Assembly: GCA_031551455.1 (NCBI GenBank) | Contig: JAVBNP010000213.1 | Location: 1 to 14,555, forward strand | Reading direction: 5' to 3' | From: JAIRLS01 sp031551455 | Lineage (GTDB): Bacteria; Bacteroidota; Bacteroidia; Bacteroidales; UBA4181 | DNA length: 14,555 bases | Shown: positions 8,405-14,555 of the stretch, piece after piece | Numbering within the stretch: position 1 is the first letter of the stretch | How the letters are laid out: each line of letters opens with the position of its first letter | The notes under the pieces: generated by a model | Database searches by the model: none | Told to the model about the DNA's origin: nothing | What the model saw: only the letters and a program-made list of their open reading frames with translations | Position numbers and translations under genes: made by a program

Positions 8405-9688
8405 TTATAATCTTCCGTCTACATCGGCTCGGTCAAGAACTCCTTTGATATCATATAACACGGACAGCGGTTTGCGCAAACTCCGAATATCCATATCGAT
8501 GAATTGTTCGTGAGCGACAGCCAACACAACGGCGTCATATTTTCCCGTCGGGAGTTCTTTCACTATATCTCTGCCGTATTCATGTTTTACTTCTTCGGCA
8601 TTTGCCCACGGATCGTATACGGTAATGTTTGACGTGTATTCGTTTAATGCATGGTAAATGTCCATCACTTTGGTGTTTCGTATGTCGGGACAATTTTCTT
8701 TGAATGTGATTCCCAAAATCAAAATCTCGGCATCTTTTACCACGAGTCCTTTTTTTGCCATTAATTTGACGATTTGTCCGGCAACGTATTCACCCATGCC
8801 ATCGTTTACTTCGCGTGCTTGTATCAAAATGTCTGGGCTGTATCCGTTTACTTGCGATTTTTCGATTAAATAATATGGATCGACACCGATGCAATGACCT
8901 CCTACCAAACCGGGTTTCAGTTTGATGAAATTCCATTTCGAGGCGGCGGCATCAATCACGTCATTAGTGTCAATTCCAATGATATTGAATACTTTCGAAA
9001 GTTCGTTGAAAAAAGCAATGTTTACGTCACGTTGGCAATTTTCAATGATTTTTGATGCTTCCGCCACGCGGATGGTCGGAGCCAAATGAGTACCGTTGAT
9101 CAAAACGGAATTGTAAATCGCATCCACTTTTTTGCCGATTTCGGGGGTTGATCCGGAAGTTACTTTTTTGATTTTTTCCACGGTATGTTCTTTATCGCCC
9201 GGATTGATGCGTTCGGGCGAATATCCGGCAAAGAAATCAACGTTAAATTTTAATCCCGATGTTTTTTCGATAACGGGGACGCATTCCTCTTCAGTTACTC
9301 CGGGATAAACGGTTGATTCGTATACTACGATGTCGCCTGTCGAAATCACTTTTCCGACAGTTTCACTTGCTTTATGCAAAGGAGTAAGGTCGGGACGATT
9401 ATTGCGATCAATGGGAGTGGGAACTGTTATCACATAAAAATTACAATGACGAATATCCTCCGGTTGGGAAGTAACATAAAGTCCGGTCGTTTTCGGAATC
9501 GTATTTACCACTACCTTCGACAATAACTCGTTATTGACCTCAAGTGTTGAATCGGTTCCTTTTGAAAGTTCTTCAATTCTTTTTTTGTTGATATCAAATC
9601 CAACGACCGGGTATTTGGTTGAAAACAATCGAGCTAAAGGAAGCCCCACGTAACCCAATCCTATGATTGCAATTTTAATATCGTTCAT
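8405..9688 (-). CDS. tviB: UDP-N-acetylhexosamine 6-dehydrogenase, TviB/WbpA type
   Basis: This is a member of the UDP-glucose/GDP-mannose dehydrogenase family. These enzymes oxidise C6 of a nucleotide sugar to the carboxylate with two NAD+ and act in the cytoplasm. The 427-residue product has the N-terminal Rossmann motif GLGYVG (10-15), VPTPID (89-94), ESTVYPG (124-130), GYSPERINPGD (155-165), the catalytic-cysteine motif GGHCIGVDPYY with Cys266, and a C-terminal UDP-binding domain with LGITFKENCPDIRN (325-338). SPERINPGD, ENCPDIRNT and the C-terminal DVxxRL resemble TviB of Salmonella Vi antigen and WbpA of Pseudomonas, so UDP-GlcNAc (giving UDP-GlcNAcA) is the favoured substrate. UDP-GalNAc or a related amino sugar cannot be excluded. 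It is the last gene of the - strand cluster, 61 nt downstream of the GT2 gene and convergent with sprA. No 4-epimerase (TviC/WbpP type) lies in the window. Confidence 0.92.
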   Translation of the reverse strand: MNDIKIAIIGLGYVGLPLARLFSTKYPVVGFDINKKRIEELSKGTDSTLEVNNELLSKVVVNTIPKTTGLYVTSQPEDIRHCNFYVITVPTPIDRNNRPDLTPLHKASETVGKVISTGDIVVYESTVYPGVTEEECVPVIEKTSGLKFNVDFFAGYSPERINPGDKEHTVEKIKKVTSGSTPEIGKKVDAIYNSVLINGTHLAPTIRVAEASKIIENCQRDVNIAFFNELSKVFNIIGIDTNDVIDAAASKWNFIKLKPGLVGGHCIGVDPYYLIEKSQVNGYSPDILIQAREVNDGMGEYVAGQIVKLMAKKGLVVKDAEILILGITFKENCPDIRNTKVMDIYHALNEYTSNITVYDPWANAEEVKHEYGRDIVKELPTGKYDAVVLAVAHEQFIDMDIRSLRKPLSVLYDIKGVLDRADVDGRL

Positions 9689-9722
9689 TTATTTATGATT
9701 GTTGTTTATATGGTTATAATGA

Positions 9723-9753
9723 CAAATTTGCACAGGATGGTATCAATTGTCAA
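9723..9753 (-). promoter_or_regulatory. Possible promoter for the nucleotide-sugar dehydrogenase
   Basis: On the - strand, TTGAC at 9753-9749 is followed 20 bases after its TTG by CAAATTTG at 9730-9723. This differs at one position from the Bacteroidetes -7 consensus TAnnTTTG. The spacing is right and the site is about 35 bases before the ATG at 9688. The -33 part overlaps the stop codon of the upstream GT2 gene. The match is imperfect, so the gene may instead be read only from upstream. Confidence 0.3.
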
Positions 9754-10514
9754 TTGAGTTTATATTTTCGAAAAAATCGGAGTTGTGACAGTTTGGAGAG
9801 ATTTTTCCAAATCAGTGATTTGAATCCGCCTATGCTATTGTTTTTCATTGCCTTATAATCCTCTTGGCTTTTGCGTAAAATATTGCCGATACTTCTGTTG
9901 CTGATTCCGCCCATTCGCATTCGGACAAAAATATGAGGCAGATATTCGCTTTTGAAATCCGATAGGCTGAAAAAGCGCAAAACGATATCGTAATCGGCAG
10001 CAATTTGTAAGTCGGTATTAAATTTTCCATGTAGTTCATAAACTTCTTTACGAATGAAAAGTGTCGGGTGAGGCGGCATCCATCCTTGTTTCAGCAGCTT
10101 AGGCGTAAATTTGCAGCTTTTCCAAAAACGGATAATGTTTTGCATGTCGTTACGAGCGACATAAACCAAATCACCATATACGGCATGACATTGTTTGTTT
10201 TGAAAGACGTTTGCTATTGCAGCGATGATGAAATAATCATGAAGAATGTCATCCGCATGGAGAAAACCGATAATATCACCGGTAGCCATCTCTATACCTT
10301 TGTTTAATGCATCGTAAATTCCCTCGTCGGACTCACTGACCCATTTGGATACTGCCGACCCGTACTTGCGGATAATATCAACCGTACCATCCGTTGATCC
10401 GCCATCTACCACAATATATTCAATATTCGGATAAGTTTGCGACAACACCGATTGCATCGTAGCTTCGATGGTGTCGAAATTATTGAATGAAGCGGTAATG
10501 ATGGAAACAATCAT
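9750..10514 (-). CDS. Family 2 glycosyltransferase
   Basis: This is a GT-A-fold inverting glycosyltransferase that transfers a sugar from a nucleotide donor to a lipid-linked acceptor at the inner face of the membrane. The 254-residue protein opens with SIITASFNNFDTI (4-16), then VDGGSTDGT (36-44), the metal-binding motif HADD (86-89) and a later PPHPTLF (148-153) and AADYD (172-176), where the catalytic base is expected. It contains the whole catalytic domain with no membrane anchor. The pattern resembles the WcaA/WfgS-type single-domain transferases of O-antigen and exopolysaccharide clusters. Donor and linkage cannot be told from sequence. It is separated by 152 nt from wcaF upstream, which is unusual in this tightly packed cluster, and has a promoter-like site of its own. 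The start is the first ATG after that site. Confidence 0.9.
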   Translation of the reverse strand: MIVSIITASFNNFDTIEATMQSVLSQTYPNIEYIVVDGGSTDGTVDIIRKYGSAVSKWVSESDEGIYDALNKGIEMATGDIIGFLHADDILHDYFIIAAIANVFQNKQCHAVYGDLVYVARNDMQNIIRFWKSCKFTPKLLKQGWMPPHPTLFIRKEVYELHGKFNTDLQIAADYDIVLRFFSLSDFKSEYLPHIFVRMRMGGISNRSIGNILRKSQEDYKAMKNNSIGGFKSLIWKNLSKLSQLRFFRKYKLN

Positions 10515-10549
10515 CCGAATACTGCGTGTACTATAAAACTAAAATTATA

Positions 10550-10557
10550 CAAAAGTA
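10550..10557 (-). promoter_or_regulatory. Putative -7 element of an internal promoter before the GT2 gene
   Basis: On the - strand the site reads TACTTTTG, an exact match to TAnnTTTG and identical to the 8-mer in the ruvA promoter. It is 35 bases before the ATG at 10514, so the predicted leader is about 28 nt. The expected -33 position (about 10576-10580) holds only a T-rich run without the TTTG, so the site is incomplete. It lies in the one sizeable gap of the cluster, which supports the call. Confidence 0.4.
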
Positions 10558-10584
10558 TACGATTTTTGAAGAAAAAAGATACAG

Positions 10585-10666
10585 TTAAATTGCGCGACAA
10601 TCTATGCCGTAATTTTGCTGAAGATATTCGATGATTTTTTCTTTGTCGTTTCCGCAAGCTTTTTTA
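10585..10666 (-). other. Coding-like tail after wcaF in a shifted frame
   Basis: After the wcaF stop (10669-10667) the +1 frame continues open to a TAA at 10587-10585. It reads KKACGNDKEKIIEYLQQN and then YGIDCRAI. It has no start codon of its own outside wcaF. The 11-base sequence ATCATCGAATA occurs twice on this strand, at 10678-10668 (the end of wcaF, encoding IIE) and at 10635-10625 (encoding IIEY in the shifted frame), 43 nt apart. This could be a displaced C-terminus of wcaF, a gene remnant or chance. Confidence 0.3.
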
Positions 10667-11215
10667 TTATTCGATGATCCGTTTACGAATAAATTGAGCA
10701 GGGTTACCCTGATAGACGCTGTATGCTTCCAAATCGGATGTAGCAACTGAACAAACAGCCAAGATTGCATGCGATCGGCAAATAATACCCGGGCAAACCG
10801 CACTTTGTGCCCCTATCCAAACGCCGTCTTCCAATATAATGGATTTTGTGCTCAAATCAAAAGTTGTTTTTTTATAATTATGATTTCCGCATAATAGCAT
10901 GGCACCTTGAGAGATACAACAATGGCTCCCTATGACGACATTGTCGAGGTTATCTATCCATACTTTTTCGCCAATCCAACTATAATCGCCAATACTAAGC
11001 TTCCAGGGATATTTAATATTTACTGATGGTTTAATGATTACCTTTTTCCCGATTTTAGCGCCAAAGATTCGTAAGAGTGTACATTTCAACCCGGAAAAAG
11101 GGTTTAACGGATTAAGAAAAAACAAGATATTAGTAATATACCAAAGCCCACGCACCATGGTATTGGCTCCGGGACGATACCAACTGTTATTATATTGCGA
11201 AAGATCTGTAGGCAT
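10667..11215 (-). CDS. wcaF: WcaF-like putative polysaccharide O-acetyltransferase
   Basis: This is a left-handed beta-helix (hexapeptide-repeat) acyltransferase that probably moves acetyl from acetyl-CoA to a sugar hydroxyl of the polysaccharide. The 182-residue protein has the layout of E. coli WcaF from the colanic-acid cluster: an N-terminal DLSQYNN...PGAN segment, a helical region with LRIFGAKIGKKV (48-59), hexapeptide repeats running from IGDYSW (75-80) through VIGSHCCIS, GNHNY (110-114) with the probable catalytic His112, then VWIGA and the family ending QGNPAQFIRKR (169-179). Its ATG overlaps the stop codon of the upstream GT4 gene by one base (TAATG), which implies translational coupling. 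It ends soon after GNPA, as is usual, but a coding-like tail follows in another frame. Which sugar is acetylated is unknown. Confidence 0.88.
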   Translation of the reverse strand: MPTDLSQYNNSWYRPGANTMVRGLWYITNILFFLNPLNPFSGLKCTLLRIFGAKIGKKVIIKPSVNIKYPWKLSIGDYSWIGEKVWIDNLDNVVIGSHCCISQGAMLLCGNHNYKKTTFDLSTKSIILEDGVWIGAQSAVCPGIICRSHAILAVCSVATSDLEAYSVYQGNPAQFIRKRIIE

Positions 11216-12345
11216 TATGTGTATACAAATTCCGGTTTTTGATCACCGGTCAATATCCAATCATAGAGTTTGATCATTTTTTTTGCGACGACTTCCACCG
11301 AATAATTTTCCATCACCAGCTTTTTTCCGTTTTGACCCATTTCAAGTCTTTTGCTTTCCGGTATATCGATGGCGATTTCTATATTTTCGGTTAATGTATC
11401 CGTATCGTTTTCCACCCACCAACCGCATTGGTGTGTATTCAATTCCTCCCATGGCGTGCCCTTGGAAGCAATAACAGGAATGCCTTTGATTAACGCTTCG
11501 GGAATAATCATGCCGAAATTCTCGAAATCACTCGGAACAACCAAATACGATAACGATTCAATGGCTTTGTCTTTTTCCCGGCCAGATAAAAAACCGGTAA
11601 AAATAACGTTATTTAAATGTAATCGTTTTACCTCATCTTTTAAAAATTGATGATATGTTTCATCGCCGGCCCCGATAATCATTAATTCCTTGTCATGCAC
11701 TTTTTTTTCCAAATTGTGCCACGCATAGATCAAGCGTTCAATATTTTTACGGGGATGCACGCGCCCCAAATAACCGACACGGAGTTTATCTTTTACCGGC
11801 ATCGCGCTATCATTTTCCGTTTCGATATATACCGGATTGGGAATAATCGCAACAGGTGACGTTACACCCAAGTTTCGTAAATGTTGCATTTCTTCCTGAC
11901 AGGTCGCTTGTACAACATTGGCTTGGTTAAGATCTTTTTTCAAGGATAATGCGAGCATCATTTTTTTTTGAAAAGCCGACATTCTTAACGCTTGAGGATA
12001 CAACATTCCCCGCGGGGTAATGATATAAGGCTTTCCGAATTTACGTGCCTTTTTGGCGGTAATGTAAGTCGAATACAACCAAACGGTTTGCGCATGATAA
12101 AGATCGTACGGATGATGATTCAAAAAAGGTTTAAACGCCGGGGAGTAAGCAAAACGCGGGATTGTCTCCGATAAGCCGATAATGAAAGATTCGCCGGCGA
12201 CATAAGTATCACCCCTACGTAGCCGGCAGGTGAGAATCTCCGCATCCACCCCCTGTCCCCGTAGCCCCGCCACGGTATAAAAAACGCTTTGACTAGGGCC
12301 GCCGGCGCTTACACTCAACGAAGGAATGGTATGGAGAATCTTCAT
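11215..12345 (-). CDS. Family 4 glycosyltransferase
   Basis: This is a GT-B-fold retaining glycosyltransferase of 376 residues. The N-terminal acceptor domain carries the glycine-rich SAGGPSQSV (13-21) and ITPRGMLYP (109-117), features common among O-antigen and capsule transferases. The C-terminal donor domain begins near LRVGYLGRVHPRKNI (188-202), continues with IIGAGD (223-228), and contains the E-x7-E motif Glu275/Glu283 in SDFENFGMIIPEA. No signal peptide or membrane segment is present, so it is expected to act at the cytoplasmic side of the membrane. The start codon overlaps the upstream stop as ATGA (4 nt) and its stop overlaps wcaF by one base. A short GC-rich patch (12241-12300, 37 of 60 bases G or C by hand count) falls in its N-terminal coding part. 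Donor and acceptor are not predictable from what I can see. Confidence 0.92.
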   Translation of the reverse strand: MKILHTIPSLSVSAGGPSQSVFYTVAGLRGQGVDAEILTCRLRRGDTYVAGESFIIGLSETIPRFAYSPAFKPFLNHHPYDLYHAQTVWLYSTYITAKKARKFGKPYIITPRGMLYPQALRMSAFQKKMMLALSLKKDLNQANVVQATCQEEMQHLRNLGVTSPVAIIPNPVYIETENDSAMPVKDKLRVGYLGRVHPRKNIERLIYAWHNLEKKVHDKELMIIGAGDETYHQFLKDEVKRLHLNNVIFTGFLSGREKDKAIESLSYLVVPSDFENFGMIIPEALIKGIPVIASKGTPWEELNTHQCGWWVENDTDTLTENIEIAIDIPESKRLEMGQNGKKLVMENYSVEVVAKKMIKLYDWILTGDQKPEFVYT

Positions 12346-13400
12346 TTATTCTTTATTGTGTTTAACAATGTTCGGGCAGAAATTTCGGGTGTGATTCGGT
12401 TCGATAATTCCCGGCTTTTATAAGACATATCCATCAAAGCATCCACAGGTTTTTCGATGATCCGCAGTAGCGATTGCTTGATGCTTGCAACATCACCTCC
12501 TTTAAACAAGTAACCGTTATACCCGTTGAGCACAAAATAAGGAACAGCGCCGCATGTATCGGATGCCAATACAGGTAATCCGGCTGCTGCAAACTCATGT
12601 AAGACCAAAGCCCACGGCTCAAATATGGATGGCAAAACAAAACATCCTGAATGTTGTGCTTCTATTACCAATTCATTTTGATCCATGAAGTTTTTTATGA
12701 TAATATTTTTGTGCGTATTCAAATCATGTTCCAAAGGCCCGTTACCGATTAAAGTTAATGTCCATCCTTTTGAGGTCGGAATTTGATTCCAAGCTTCAAG
12801 TAGTTGCAGTAATCCTTTTTCCTCAGAAAACCGCCCGACATATAATATGTTTTTAGGGTAATCTCGCTTCTTTGAATCGATATCGACTTGATGAAATTTA
12901 TCGATATCACCACAATAATTATGAATTAATATCTTATCTTTTAAAAAACCAAGTTTTCTTGCATACTCATATTGCCAAATACCGGAAACAAAAACATGCG
13001 AGAACCAACATCTTTGTCTGAAAAACGATGTTACAACATTTAACCATTGTTTTCCGCCCTGCCATTGCGTATCGCAACCGGCAACTACCGGGATACCAAG
13101 TTCTTTTCGTATCCTGCGTGAAATACGAGCATACCCTTTGTCAATCCATCCTGCTGTATACACAATAGCGGGATTTAACTCTTTTATTTTAAAAAATAAT
13201 TCTTTATCCGAAAAATCATACCTTGAAAAAAAATCGCAATGTTCTATCTTAGGAGGAGAATATGGCGTTTTCCTATATCTGTCATAATAAAATACGTACA
13301 CCCTGGCTCCCAACCGAACTAATTCTTTGATAACAACTATATTGTATGGCATTAATTCCGTGTACAAATACACGATATTAAGTTGATTACATGCAGCCAT
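12342..13400 (-). CDS. Family 4 glycosyltransferase
   Basis: This is a GT-B-fold glycosyltransferase of 352 residues. The N-terminal half is divergent. The donor-binding half is typical: NILYVGRFSEEKGL (184-197), LTLIGNGPLE (215-224), and the E-x7-E motif Glu261/Glu269 in SIFEPWALVLHEFAAAGLPV, then NGYNGYLF (292-299). It overlaps the upstream gene by 14 nt (its ATG lies within that gene's last codons) and the downstream gene by 4 nt (ATGA). The start at 13400 is the first ATG in the frame. A later Met at residue 17 would remove the first beta-strand of the fold, so 13400 is preferred. The gene is AT-rich, with 13 of 60 bases G or C at 12901-12960 by hand count, in contrast to sprA. Sugar specificity is unknown. 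Confidence 0.92.
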   Translation of the reverse strand: MAACNQLNIVYLYTELMPYNIVVIKELVRLGARVYVFYYDRYRKTPYSPPKIEHCDFFSRYDFSDKELFFKIKELNPAIVYTAGWIDKGYARISRRIRKELGIPVVAGCDTQWQGGKQWLNVVTSFFRQRCWFSHVFVSGIWQYEYARKLGFLKDKILIHNYCGDIDKFHQVDIDSKKRDYPKNILYVGRFSEEKGLLQLLEAWNQIPTSKGWTLTLIGNGPLEHDLNTHKNIIIKNFMDQNELVIEAQHSGCFVLPSIFEPWALVLHEFAAAGLPVLASDTCGAVPYFVLNGYNGYLFKGGDVASIKQSLLRIIEKPVDALMDMSYKSRELSNRITPEISARTLLNTIKNK

Positions 13401-14370
13401 ATTCTATGGATTTATAAAAGGATAAATAATCATCGGCTATTTTTTGAGGTGAAAACCGTTCAACATTGCGAATCCCGATTTCTATTAAACCGGTTCTTAA
13501 TGAGTCATCATTAATGATATCTGATATGGCTTGACGAATTTCATCCACAGAATGAGGATCAACAAGAATAGCCCCCAATCCGGCAACTTCGGGCATCGGG
13601 GCCAACCGGGAAGTGATAACCGGTCTGCCCGCCGTTTGTGCTTCGATGATCGGCAAACCGAAACCCTCCGATAGAGAAGCAAAATACAGCATGTCACATT
13701 GCTCATATTTTTGAATTATTTGTTCTTCGCTTGCACCCGTCGTTATATGATATTCTATTTTATATTCATCCATCTTTTGCAGCAAATCAATACTCGGATT
13801 CCCCACGATCTCCAATTTACAGGGAATACTTTTTACGGCTTCAATAAGTCCGATTAAATTTTTATGTACCCCTGTACCTATTTGTAAAATAGTCGGTTTT
13901 TCTTTACTAAAAGTATATGATGTCCTTTTAATGGGGATACTTACTGGATTTTCAATGACTTTGATTTTTTCGGAATTTATTCTGAATGTTGAAACAAGAT
14001 CATTTTTGGTTAATTGACTGATTGCTGTAATATATTTCATTTTCCATAGCGGCAAAATGAACCATAGCAATGCAAAAATATAGGATTTGATTGTTTTCGG
14101 AAAATTCTTGTATGCTCCGATATCATGCACGGTGACAATTGTTTTTTTTCTCGGCAAAAATATAGCAAGATAATAAACGTCTCCGGTAACATGATATATA
14201 TCGGCATTTATTGTTCGTAATTGTTTGAGTGTTTTCCATAACGACTTTTTGCTAAAATATATGATGGTTTTTACCCGGTTTTTCTCCATTTGTTGCGATA
14301 TGGTATGAAAAACATTTTCAATACTATGTCCTTTTCGATCCTTGGGACGAAAGATATAACAAACGGTCAT
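13387..14370 (-). CDS. Family 4 glycosyltransferase
   Basis: This is a GT-B-fold glycosyltransferase of 327 residues, short for the family but with both halves present. The N-terminal domain shows HVTGDVYYL (60-68) and TVHDIGAYKNFP (80-91), a pattern of mannosyl- and rhamnosyl-type GT4 enzymes. A hydrophobic, aromatic-rich patch follows at 96-110 and may help it sit on the membrane. The donor domain has ILQIGTGVHKNL (161-172), and the E-x7-E motif Glu235/Glu243 in SEGFGLPIIEA, followed by GRPVITS and PMPEVAG. The start codon overlaps the stop of the truncated upstream gene as ATGA, and the end overlaps the next gene by 14 nt. All are signs of one polycistronic mRNA. Confidence 0.92.
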   Translation of the reverse strand: MTVCYIFRPKDRKGHSIENVFHTISQQMEKNRVKTIIYFSKKSLWKTLKQLRTINADIYHVTGDVYYLAIFLPRKKTIVTVHDIGAYKNFPKTIKSYIFALLWFILPLWKMKYITAISQLTKNDLVSTFRINSEKIKVIENPVSIPIKRTSYTFSKEKPTILQIGTGVHKNLIGLIEAVKSIPCKLEIVGNPSIDLLQKMDEYKIEYHITTGASEEQIIQKYEQCDMLYFASLSEGFGLPIIEAQTAGRPVITSRLAPMPEVAGLGAILVDPHSVDEIRQAISDIINDDSLRTGLIEIGIRNVERFSPQKIADDYLSFYKSIEYGCM

Positions 14371-14555
14371 GAGGGAGAAACATGATGTGACAAAATACCT
14401 GAAATAACATCAGTAATTTGTGAGTGATACTTTGCCCAAGTATAATCTTGAGCAACTTTATGTGCAGTTAATCCGTCTTCTTGCAATCGACGACGATCAG
14501 CATCATAAAATTCAATAGCCGATTTTAATGCATCCAAGTCATCCACGGGAATTAT
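14367..14555 (-). CDS. Glycosyltransferase, C-terminal part (cut by window edge)
   Basis: The - strand is open from the window edge to a TGA at 14369-14367 and encodes the last 62 residues of a protein, ending SHHVSPS. The segment has VDDLDALKSAI, then LQEDG, then AQDYTWAKYHSQ, which matches the way GT4 glycosyltransferases end: a helix that counts sugar-cluster slots, followed by a F/Y-x-W aromatic motif near the C-terminus. The catalytic part lies beyond the window, so the family call rests on this tail and on the neighbours. Its stop overlaps the next gene's ATG as ATGA. Confidence 0.7.
   Translation of the reverse strand: MIPVDDLDALKSAIEFYDADRRRLQEDGLTAHKVAQDYTWAKYHSQITDVISGILSHHVSPS

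Noticed and set aside
9743..9756. Tandem TCAATTG TCAATTG at the end of the GT2 gene
   Set aside because: It is two copies of a short palindromic-like 7-mer in AT-rich DNA. It overlaps the stop codon and needs no special explanation.
10585..10803. 72-codon - strand frame overlapping wcaF as a separate gene
   Set aside because: Its start and most of its length lie inside wcaF in another frame. Only the part beyond the wcaF stop looks coding-like, and I report that part separately.

Overview
The window looks like a chromosomal segment from a Bacteroidota bacterium, most likely Bacteroidales or a relative. The evidence is a complete SprA (Sov) type IX secretion (T9SS) translocon gene, which is restricted to this phylum, its placement just downstream of ruvA as in many members of the phylum, promoter-like sites of the Bacteroidetes type (TAnnTTTG), and the absence of clear Shine-Dalgarno sequences.

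Layout. Positions 1-347 are non-coding: a repeat-like sequence at the left edge, then featureless AT-rich DNA, then a plausible promoter. On the + strand come ruvA (Holliday junction helicase subunit) and a 7.3-kb sprA gene. sprA has no in-frame ATG at its 5' end, although a convincing signal peptide is encoded upstream of the first usable TTG. sprA ends inside a perfect 26-bp-arm palindrome that should act as a bidirectional terminator. Everything to the right lies on the - strand and is read towards sprA. In transcription order: the 3' end of a GT4 glycosyltransferase cut by the window edge, two complete GT4 glycosyltransferases, a third GT4 enzyme, a WcaF-like acetyltransferase, a GT2 glycosyltransferase, and a TviB/WbpA-type UDP-HexNAc 6-dehydrogenase. 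The first five of these overlap their neighbours by 1 to 14 nt, so they form one translationally coupled unit. The last two are separated by 152 and 61 nt and may have their own promoters.

How the genes work together. The - strand genes are the distal end of a surface-polysaccharide (O-antigen, capsule or exopolysaccharide) cluster. The dehydrogenase would make a UDP-N-acetylhexosaminuronic acid, the glycosyltransferases would assemble the repeat unit on the cytoplasmic face of the membrane, and the acetyltransferase would decorate it. Flippase, polymerase and initiating transferase genes are not in the window. SprA is an outer-membrane channel. A functional link to the sugar genes is possible because T9SS cargo in Porphyromonas is anchored to an LPS through a Wbp-pathway sugar, but here this rests only on adjacency.

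I see no CRISPR array, transposase, tRNA or rRNA, and no clear candidate for a wholly new system. The most unusual items are the missing sprA start codon, the palindrome overlapping the sprA stop codon, and a possible displaced C-terminal tail of the acetyltransferase.
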